In this document: one piece after another, positions 7,284 to 12,270 of the stretch
How positions within the stretch are numbered: the stretch's first letter is position 1
Layout: every line of letters starts with the position of its first letter
Made by a program: the position numbers and the translations under genes
Source of the DNA: Nitrospirota bacterium
Lineage (GTDB): Bacteria; Nitrospirota; Thermodesulfovibrionia; Thermodesulfovibrionales; UBA6898
Length of the DNA: 12,270 nucleotides
Reading direction: 5' to 3'
Assembly: GCA_021787505.1 (NCBI GenBank)
Contig: JAJYLU010000012.1
Span: 1-12,270 of the forward strand
Notes under the pieces: model-generated
The model's database searches: none
Told to the model about the DNA's origin: nothing
The model's input: only the letters and a program-made list of their open reading frames with translations

Positions 7284-8150
7284 TTATATAGCGATATCAC
7301 TCTTGTCCTCCAAACGCACTTCCTTCCGACTCACCAAAATCTCAATATACTCCGCCCGGATCCCGCGTGATATGTCATCGATATAATTGATTGAAGTAAG
7401 CAAACCGCTATGCTGATAAATAAAATCGCAGATGTCGTATCCCCAGTGCATGGTCACGAGCGAGCCTTTTTCGCTGATCGGATTGCCGTGGTATTCGGGT
7501 TCATGGAGATAGGAAATACCTCCATTTTCATCCCTTTGCGCCCAAATTTCCGAAGGCCTCTCCTTATTAACCAGTGGTACAGAAAAGATATGCGCTCCTC
7601 CGGGTTTCAATGTTCGCGCAATCTCTGTAAATGCCTTGACTGGATTAAATATGTGCTCCATGACGTCCTGGGTAATGACAAGATCAAACGTCTCATCCGG
7701 GAAGGTCTGGTTTTCAAGATCCTGATTCTGAAACCCGGAAGGATGCATGTCACCACTAGGGAAGCCGGCAAAATAGTGCGTCGGGACATAGTGGGCGGCA
7801 TGCCGTCGCAACTTTTCGCTGGCACCACGTGGAGTCGGCGAAGACTCATGAATCGAGAAACTGCGCCATCCCGGAAAGTATTTTTCTATGCAATACATCA
7901 ACGCCCTCTCACGTGGTAAAGATGAACAGTTGCTGCAGAGGTAATGATCCCGGAGCCAGTCATACAGGGAAGCAAAGGTAACCTGCGTGTCACAGCAGAC
8001 GCAATAGCCATCGTTCGAAAGAACGTTGGCGTTCACGTCCCCGTCTGAGGGACCAGAGATAGCTCTCTTTTTCTTTAAGATGCGCTCCCCCCCGGAGAAA
8101 ATATCGCTCAGTTTGCTTAACAGATCGCGACCTATAATCCGGCGTTTCAT
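7284..8150 (-). CDS. Class I SAM-dependent methyltransferase with a four-cysteine knuckle
   Basis: This 288-residue protein has a core resembling Methyltransf_11. The clearest motifs are FDLVITQDVMEHIFNPVKAF (155-174, with D162 and E165-H166) and RTLKPGGAHIFSVPLV, typical post-I and II/III regions. The N-terminal part carries C50/C53 and C72/C75, spaced as a probable zinc knuckle. Motif I is atypical: IHESSPTPRG (100-109) sits where a Gly-rich loop is expected. This is a pattern I associate with methyltransferases in polysaccharide loci. The substrate is unknown; methylation of a glycan or nucleotide-sugar is inferred from neighbours. The start ATG at 8150 follows a GTGAGGGG purine stretch that is unusually close to the codon. 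It is the first intact gene of the minus-strand group that continues into the GtrB-like gene. The IS200 and glycosyltransferase remnants lie immediately upstream. Confidence 0.85.
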   Translation of the reverse strand: MKRRIIGRDLLSKLSDIFSGGERILKKKRAISGPSDGDVNANVLSNDGYCVCCDTQVTFASLYDWLRDHYLCSNCSSLPRERALMYCIEKYFPGWRSFSIHESSPTPRGASEKLRRHAAHYVPTHYFAGFPSGDMHPSGFQNQDLENQTFPDETFDLVITQDVMEHIFNPVKAFTEIARTLKPGGAHIFSVPLVNKERPSEIWAQRDENGGISYLHEPEYHGNPISEKGSLVTMHWGYDICDFIYQHSGLLTSINYIDDISRGIRAEYIEILVSRKEVRLEDKSDIAI

Positions 8151-8171
8151 CCCCTCACTTCCGAGCCGCGG

Positions 8172-8188
8172 CCCTGCCGGCAGCAGGG
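8172..8188. other. Short GC-rich hairpin upstream of the methyltransferase
   Basis: CCCTGC (8172-8177) and GCAGGG (8183-8188) are perfect arms around a 5-nt loop, 21 bp upstream of the methyltransferase start. No T-run follows on either strand. It could end transcription coming from the decayed region or form part of the leader; function is unproven. Confidence 0.35.
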
Positions 8189-8227
8189 ACCGGGAATATC
8201 CCTTGGGGAGTCATTGCAAACCTTCTG

Positions 8228-8450
8228 CAGGATATTCTCCTCATTTCATCGAAAGGATAGTACACTTGCATCTCCTCAAACGGCCTGCCGGGACAGAAGT
8301 CGTTCCATTGCTTCCGCAGGTAACTTTCCCACTTACTGTAGAAGTGATCACCCAGCAGATAAATTATCGAATATGAATCGCTGGACCATGCAGGAAAAGT
8401 CTTCGAGCTTCTTTTCTGTTACGGTCTTGCCGATAACGCTTTCCGCATGT
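8228..8450 (-). pseudogene. Decayed 3' end of a GT2 glycosyltransferase gene (duplicate of the tail at 11.6-11.85 kb)
   Basis: This is a diverged copy of the last ~75 codons of the glycosyltransferase at 11581-12270. Two blocks are exactly identical: 56 nt (8395-8450 with 11793-11848) and 30 nt (8364-8393 with 11753-11782). Translation gives HAESVIGKTVTEKKLEDF, then CMVQRFIFDN; the intact copy has three more residues here, a 9-bp in-frame deletion. One extra base near 8356-8363 then shifts the frame, after which KWESYLRKQWNDFCPGRPFE and YYPFDEMR continue in the next frame. There is no start and nothing of the catalytic domain. The homology stops abruptly at 8450/8451, where transposase sequence begins, so both are remnants of a rearrangement. 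It cannot encode a functional enzyme. Confidence 0.88.
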
Positions 8451-8682
8451 GACGGCCTGGATATAGACTTCATGAAGTCCCCGGACAGATACATGTGCAC
8501 ATGGTCTTCCTTGATTGCCCCATCGAGTATCGTTATCTCCTGCCATTCACATAGCTCCGTTAGTATTCTTTGAGGCGTCCCTTGACCTCGCCCACCAGCA
8601 CTTTGTATCGGTACTTCGGTACCCACACAAAGTGATATTCACACCGATATACTACATGAGACGTCTTAAGAAATTTGCCCAT
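8451..8682 (-). pseudogene. IS200/IS605-type transposase TnpA, frameshifted and truncated
   Basis: From ATG 8682 the frame reads MGKFLKTSH, then YRCEYHFVWVPKYRYKVL and VGEVKGRLK, the classic N-terminus of IS200-type HUH (Y1) transposases. One base is missing near 8564-8570, so this frame ends at the TAA 8560-8562. The next frame continues ILTELCEWQEITILDGAIKE and DHVHMYLSG, where H-V-H is the HUH metal-binding motif. The family then needs a C-terminal helix carrying the nucleophilic tyrosine. Here the sequence stops after FMKSISRPS and joins the glycosyltransferase remnant at 8450. With a frameshift and no catalytic tyrosine it is inactive. A TATAAT box at 8695-8690 and AGAGGT at 8689-8684 remain upstream. 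The intact protein is normally about 130-150 residues; about 78 are left. Confidence 0.9.
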
Positions 8683-8689
8683 GACCTCT

Positions 8690-8800
8690 ATTATATCATA
8701 GGCCCTTACTCACCAACCTCGTTAGTTCGCTGTCGGTGTGGGGCCTTCGCCCCTACTCCCCACCACTGACATTGTCAGTGGTTTAGGCCCATTAATTAAA
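8690..8800 (-). mobile_element. Left-end remnant of an IS200-type element with terminal palindrome
   Basis: Upstream of the transposase remnant lies CCACTGACATTGTCAGTGG at 8763-8781, 9-bp perfect arms around one base. Subterminal palindromes recognised by TnpA occur at this place in IS200/IS605 elements. A second small hairpin, GGGGC-CTTC-GCCCC, sits at about 8740-8753. The exact tip is not defined; it should lie a few to about 20 bp beyond the palindrome, toward 8800. The opposite end of the element is missing, consistent with a deletion at 8450/8451. Confidence 0.6.
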
Positions 8801-8898
8801 TAATTATTGGACATTCTCCCGTTACAGATGACATAGATACCAATGCCGGATTTGACGGTCAAAACGACCATCTGATAGAATTCACCAACTGGACTTAG
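8800..8898 (+). pseudogene. Possible orphan 3' end of an unrecognised gene
   Basis: An open frame runs from after the TAA at 8797 to TAG 8896-8898 and ends VTDDIDTNAGFDGQ followed by NDHLIEFTNWT. The last ~25 residues are acidic, Asn/Asp rich and protein-like. No start codon with a ribosome site is visible, and the left side abuts the IS200 end. It may be the tail of a gene cut off by the insertion or deletion. I do not recognise the family, and chance cannot be excluded for so short a frame. Confidence 0.28.
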
Positions 8899-8930
8899 GG
8901 CCGGGCGGAAGGGCGTTTCCGATTGCGGCC
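8899..8930 (+). terminator. Imperfect hairpin directly after the orphan frame
   Basis: GGCCG (8899-8903) pairs with CGGCC (8926-8930), and CGGAA (8906-8910) with TTCCG (8917-8921), separated by a small internal loop and a 6-nt apex. It begins immediately after the TAG at 8898, where a terminator of a vanished upstream gene would sit. There is no T-run, so it could instead be a leader structure of the GtrII-type gene 45 bp downstream. Confidence 0.3.
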
Positions 8931-8975
8931 ACCTCTACCTCGCGGCTATTTAATTGAGGCAAATGAAAGGTGAAA

Positions 8976-10538
8976 ATGGTACTTGGCGGACACAACAAGT
9001 TCAGGCAATTTGCTGAAGTATCCTTTGACAATCTAAGTAATTGGTATGAAAAGAACAAGACAGTTTTTTGGGCGACTTATGTCGTTACGCTAATCGCTTA
9101 CAGCTATATTTTCACTTCCATAGGATTTACGAATCATACCTTCCCCCAGGCATGGACATATGCATATCCGTCTTACAAGACGAAGATAGAAGGGCGATGG
9201 TTCTCGGATTTGCTGCTTAGGCTTCTTGGCGGCGCAGGCGTGCAGTCCTCGCAAATGTATATTGCAATTGGCCTATTTATTGTCAACGCCATAATCGTAG
9301 CGGAAATGTTTGGTGCTGAAGGCAGGATTGCAACTTTCTTTGCCGCCGCTTTCTTGAGCGTCTACCCGGCAATTTTAGACCGCTATTCCTTCCCGGGGTG
9401 TGAAATTATGTTCGTAACGGCAGATACTTTTGCCGTGCTTGCCGTCTTCGTTTTGCATCGCCAGAGGAACGCATGGAAGGCCTTGGCAGGGGCCGTACCG
9501 CTAATTGTACTTTGCTTGGCTACTTATCAGCCCGCGATTGGGCTAGCGGCGTTTCTTGTCTTGGCTTTCTGCGTGCTGTTGATTTTACGAACACAGGAAG
9601 GCGATTCCCATAATGTTATCCCTGTCGGACGGCTGGCAGCTGCGATAGGGGCTATGGTGCTGGGAATGGCAGCATATTACGCCACAGTGAGGATGACGGT
9701 TAGTCTGAATACGCACCAAAGGACACACGTCAACAGCCTCCAGGAAGTCATCGGTCAAATCATTGGATCGTTTCCAGCGTTCGTCAAATATTTCACCTCG
9801 GGATCGGACTATCTCCCGCCTTCATTGCGATGGTTGCCCCTGACGGTGATTCTGCTCGGGTCTGTTTCGCTTATTTTCATGGCATGGCGCAAAAGGTTTC
9901 CTGCGGTCCTTGCCGTTATATTTCTTCTTGGCCTCATGCCCGTTGCCCTTCGTGCCACCTATATTATCAATTCTCAATCATTTGAGGATGTCGGGCGAAT
10001 TGTTTATCCATATGGATTTGCGCTTCTTTTCTTTCTGCTGGCCAGCCGAAGAATAAGAAGGCTTAGAATGGTTTCGTATTCTGCTATTATTTTGCTGACT
10101 TATTTCTGTCTGGTATTGGCGACTCAAGAAACAAACAAGGCCTACTTAAAGAAAATTTTTGATACGAACAAGATAAATAGAATCGCGGCGAGAATTGAAA
10201 ACGTGGTCCCGGATCTGTATTCGAAAAAACGGCCGCTGGTGGTCGCGGGGTATTTGAGCATGAATGATGCAAATTACAAAAACTATCCGAATACAGGCAA
10301 CCGCTCACAGTTAAACGAAGAAACCTTTATTTTCTATCGACAGCCGGAACTTCTGAACTTCTACTTCGGCCGGGATGTTCTCGATTCTCCAACTATTCAG
10401 CAGCGCGACCGCGCTATACTCAGCATGAAAGGACGGCGGCCATGGCCTGCTCCGGACTCGGTATACGTCGCCGACGGCATAGTTGTTGTACTTCTGGAAG
10501 AATACAAACCCGGAGTTCCGATCACCTGGACCAAATGA
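8976..10538 (+). CDS. GtrII-type multi-spanning glucosyltransferase (O-antigen decoration)
   Basis: This 520-residue integral membrane protein matches the GtrII-type glucosyltransferase pattern in size and motifs. After a ~30-residue cytoplasmic start, the first helix (about 31-50) is followed by a loop with AYPSYKTKIEGRWFSDLLLR (63-82), the region bearing the family's conserved Arg-Trp/Pro. Further helices follow, including one with CLATYQPAIGLAAFLVL (180-196), matching the SYQ-like motif. About ten helices lead to a soluble C-terminal domain from roughly 390. GtrII-type enzymes take a hexose from undecaprenyl-phosphate-hexose and add it to O-antigen in the periplasm; a GtrB-type donor-making enzyme is encoded at 6271-7224 on the opposite strand. 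I start at ATG 8976, which has GAAAGGTG just upstream; a GTG at 8970 lies inside that ribosome site. The attached sugar is unknown. It ends 52 bp before the next methyltransferase. Confidence 0.82.
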   Translation: MVLGGHNKFRQFAEVSFDNLSNWYEKNKTVFWATYVVTLIAYSYIFTSIGFTNHTFPQAWTYAYPSYKTKIEGRWFSDLLLRLLGGAGVQSSQMYIAIGLFIVNAIIVAEMFGAEGRIATFFAAAFLSVYPAILDRYSFPGCEIMFVTADTFAVLAVFVLHRQRNAWKALAGAVPLIVLCLATYQPAIGLAAFLVLAFCVLLILRTQEGDSHNVIPVGRLAAAIGAMVLGMAAYYATVRMTVSLNTHQRTHVNSLQEVIGQIIGSFPAFVKYFTSGSDYLPPSLRWLPLTVILLGSVSLIFMAWRKRFPAVLAVIFLLGLMPVALRATYIINSQSFEDVGRIVYPYGFALLFFLLASRRIRRLRMVSYSAIILLTYFCLVLATQETNKAYLKKIFDTNKINRIAARIENVVPDLYSKKRPLVVAGYLSMNDANYKNYPNTGNRSQLNEETFIFYRQPELLNFYFGRDVLDSPTIQQRDRAILSMKGRRPWPAPDSVYVADGIVVVLLEEYKPGVPITWTK

Positions 10539-10590
10539 TTCTAAAAAGGGCTGCAATATTAAGAGCATGTCCCAGCTTGGGGGTATAATA

Positions 10591-11526
10591 ATGACCATGC
10601 GCTGCTTACTAAAGTCATATATCCAGAAGCTGGCTGGACTCCAAGAGATTGTCTTCGAGCGCGATAAATTTCAGCAAGAACTTGCTCTATTCAAAAAGGA
10701 ACAGCGTTTTGCGCCAGGGCATTACTATTCTCCAATTCCGTCAATGGAAGAAATACGAAGAGATGAACAACGGATTTTTGGAGCTAATGACAAAAATGTC
10801 CCCGGCGTTGATTTTTATGAGTCAGAGCAGTTGAGACTCATTGAACAGTTTCTTCCCCACTATAAGGAAATGCCTTTTCAAGCGCAAAAAGTGGAGGGAT
10901 TACGTTATTATTTCGAGAATCCATCCTATTCGTATTGTGATGCAATCTTTCTGTACTGCATGATCAGATCTCTGAGACCCAAGAGAATTATCGAAGTAGG
11001 CTCGGGCTTTTCGTCATGCGTTACCCTGGATACAAATGAACTTTTCTTCGATGGGACGATCACGACCACGTTCATTGACCCCTATCCAGAACTGCTTATG
11101 TCGCTAATCAAAGGAACGGACAAGGACAAAATTAATATTATTTCGTCGCGGTTGCAGGATGTCGATTTAGATGAATTCAAGAAGTTGGAGTCAAACGATA
11201 TCCTTTTCATTGATTCTACCCATATCAGCAAAATAAACAGCGACGTAAACCGTATCTTCTTCAATATTCTGCCTGTCCTCGCATCTGGAGTATACATCCA
11301 TTTTCATGACATCACTTTCCCATTCGAATATCCTAAAGACTTGGTATACGGAGGAATAGCCTGGAATGAGGCATATATGCTTCGGGCGTTCCTTCAATTT
11401 AACAGTTCATTCCGCGTAGTGCTGATGAACACTTTTATGGAGTTTTACCATACAAACTTTTTTGAGGAAAAAATGCCCCTTTGCTTGAAAAATGGCGGCG
11501 GACATATCTGGGTCCGAAGGGTTTGA
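10591..11526 (+). CDS. Class I SAM-dependent methyltransferase (Methyltransf_24-like)
   Basis: This 311-residue protein begins with a basic, partly coiled N-terminus (about 1-37), then FAPGHYYSPIPSMEEI (40-55), a sequence I associate with methyltransferases of polysaccharide clusters. SAM-binding motif I is RIIEVGSGFSSCVTL (132-146); FIDPYP (161-166) and ILFIDSTH (204-211) are the following acidic strands, and VYIHFHDI (234-241) is the motif III/IV region. This is the Methyltransf_24 arrangement. I chose ATG 10591, which has a GGGGGT ribosome site 7 nt upstream. The frame is open back to 10483, but that would overlap the previous gene. It lies 52 bp after the GtrII-type gene and probably shares its transcript. 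Its codon and base use is visibly more AT-rich than the glycosyltransferases at 0.7-2.9 kb. O-methylation of a sugar is inferred; the substrate is unknown. Confidence 0.87.
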   Translation: MTMRCLLKSYIQKLAGLQEIVFERDKFQQELALFKKEQRFAPGHYYSPIPSMEEIRRDEQRIFGANDKNVPGVDFYESEQLRLIEQFLPHYKEMPFQAQKVEGLRYYFENPSYSYCDAIFLYCMIRSLRPKRIIEVGSGFSSCVTLDTNELFFDGTITTTFIDPYPELLMSLIKGTDKDKINIISSRLQDVDLDEFKKLESNDILFIDSTHISKINSDVNRIFFNILPVLASGVYIHFHDITFPFEYPKDLVYGGIAWNEAYMLRAFLQFNSSFRVVLMNTFMEFYHTNFFEEKMPLCLKNGGGHIWVRRV

Positions 11527-11580
11527 CGGCCGCGAATTACCAGCCGATGCAGTACAGCCCTACTTCAGCTGCATTGCCCC

Positions 11581-12270
11581 TTAAGTTCTCTCTCCTGTAA
11601 GAATCTCCCCTTGCCCCAGGATTCTTTTCCGCATTTCAGCAAAAGGGTAATACGCCTCCAGTTCCTCAAACGGCCTGCCGGGAAAGAAGTCGTTCCATTG
11701 CTTCCGCAGATAGCCTTCCCACTTGACCGAAAAGTCCTCATCCAGCCTGTAGTTATCGAATATGAATCGCTGGACCATGCAGAACTCCCGGAAAAAGTCT
11801 TCGAGCTTCTTTTCTGTTACGGTCTTGCCGATAACGCTTTCCGCATGTCTTCTGTGATAATTAAGTTTAGCGGCATCGTAATGCACTTTACCGCCCTTTA
11901 TAACGTTGACTATGAAGTACCAGTCTCCGGCGATGCGCATTCCTTCAAGCGTCTTCCTAAACTCCTCATCGAACGCCGGCTTTCTGAAAAGAACGGCACT
12001 TATATTCAGAATCGTGTCCTTTACGCCCAGACCGTCATTGATCTCCTCGACCGCAGATGTCAAATAGCTGTTCTTCCATTTGGTGTGCGAAAGTGACATG
12101 AGGTACTCGCCATTTTCATAATCACCCGTCACTCTGTCGTTCTCATCTATGACGTGGGAATTTGTATACGCCAGTTTCACCTCGGGATTCTGGAAGGCGT
12201 GGAGAAGGGATGTCAAGAAACGGGGTTCGCATGCGTCATCCGATTCGGCTATCCAGATGATATCCGCCCT
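11581..12270 (-). CDS. Glycosyltransferase family 2, C-terminal part (5' partial)
   Basis: The frame is open from the right edge to TAA 11581-11583, giving 229 residues of a protein that begins outside the window. The visible start, ADIIWIAESDDACEPRFL, is the DxD-like metal-binding region of GT-A enzymes. It is followed by VKLAYTNSHVIDEND, a SAVLFRKPAFDE stretch, and RIAGDWYFIVNVIKGGKV (acceptor-side W/Y region). Then come LNYHRRHAESVIGKT and the basic tail ending ILTGERT. The N-terminal VSVIIPxYN strand is missing only because of the window edge. The protein is likely a cytoplasmic glycosyltransferase for surface glycan assembly, and could be a domain of a longer multi-domain enzyme. It converges on the methyltransferase gene across 54 bp. 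Its last ~75 codons are duplicated, in decayed form, at 8228-8450. Confidence 0.88.
   Translation of the reverse strand, partial: RADIIWIAESDDACEPRFLTSLLHAFQNPEVKLAYTNSHVIDENDRVTGDYENGEYLMSLSHTKWKNSYLTSAVEEINDGLGVKDTILNISAVLFRKPAFDEEFRKTLEGMRIAGDWYFIVNVIKGGKVHYDAAKLNYHRRHAESVIGKTVTEKKLEDFFREFCMVQRFIFDNYRLDEDFSVKWEGYLRKQWNDFFPGRPFEELEAYYPFAEMRKRILGQGEILTGERT
11620..11848 (-). repeat. Intact copy of the duplicated glycosyltransferase tail
   Basis: This segment within the GT2 gene is the counterpart of the remnant at 8228-8450, in the same orientation 3.4 kb away. It includes the exactly matching 56-nt and 30-nt blocks. Because it keeps the reading frame, it probably represents the ancestral state of the 3' end. 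The pair is a potential substrate for recombination that would remove the GtrII-type and methyltransferase genes between them. Confidence 0.85.

Noticed and set aside
6649..7386. A 245-residue plus-strand open frame opposite the GtrB-like gene
   Set aside because: It has no recognisable domain and is fully explained as the antisense of a clear GT2 enzyme with VDDGS and DADLQDPPE motifs.
8348..8626. A real 92-residue gene
   Set aside because: The frame is a fusion of a frameshifted transposase fragment and a glycosyltransferase tail. Its first residues are out-of-frame transposase sequence, so it is a by-product of rearrangement.
10584..10589. TATAAT as a promoter for the methyltransferase
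   Set aside because: It lies directly before the start at 10591, inside the ribosome-site spacing, so initiation from it would remove the start codon; no good -35 box accompanies it.
11527..11580. A bidirectional terminator between the convergent genes
   Set aside because: Only a 6-bp ATGCAG/CTGCAT pairing with a 16-nt loop and no T-run is visible, too weak to call.
1..12270. CRISPR array, tRNA, rRNA or riboswitch
   Set aside because: No regularly spaced direct repeats, no cloverleaf-like sequence with the usual T-loop, and no recognised riboswitch core were seen on reading both strands by eye.

Overview
This window looks like a chromosomal cell-surface polysaccharide and envelope region of a Gram-negative-type bacterium. 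Mid-range GC, TTG and GTG starts, an actin of the MamK type, a SPOR-domain protein and a large fibronectin-III-like surface protein would fit Nitrospirota or Desulfobacterota. That placement is inference from gene content, not a marker-based assignment.

Layout. (1) 1-540, plus strand: the C-terminal end of a secreted, repeat-rich surface protein whose start lies outside the window. (2) 695-2904, plus strand: two GT4 glycosyltransferases, translationally coupled through an ATGA overlap. (3) 2933-6167, minus strand, transcribed right to left: a membrane-anchored N-acetylmuramoyl-L-alanine amidase, a MamK-like bacterial actin, and a degenerate receiver-TM-SPOR protein. The first two overlap by 32 bp and the last two are 36 bp apart, so this is a compact operon. 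(4) 6271-8150, minus strand: a GtrB/DPM1-type polyprenyl-phosphate glycosyltransferase, preceded by a SAM methyltransferase with a four-cysteine knuckle. (5) 8151-8975: about 0.8 kb with no intact gene. It holds a frameshifted, truncated IS200-type transposase, a decayed copy of a glycosyltransferase 3' end joined directly to it, a palindrome typical of an IS200 end, and a possible orphan gene tail. (6) 8976-11526, plus strand: a GtrII-type multi-spanning glucosyltransferase and a second SAM methyltransferase. (7) 11581-12270, minus strand: the C-terminal part of a GT2 glycosyltransferase that continues past the window. Its 3' end is the intact counterpart of the decayed copy at about 8.2-8.45 kb.

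How the genes fit together. The glycosyltransferases, methyltransferases and GtrB/GtrII-type pair suggest assembly and decoration of an O-antigen, capsule or exopolysaccharide. The central minus-strand cassette is different. It pairs a cytoplasmic filament-forming ATPase with a periplasmic peptidoglycan amidase and a membrane-spanning protein carrying a glycan-binding SPOR domain. This suggests a filament-guided peptidoglycan-remodelling or septation module. No other magnetosome gene is visible, so the actin alone does not indicate magnetotaxis. The cassette is the most interesting thing in the window; the IS200/glycosyltransferase scar is the clearest sign of recent rearrangement.
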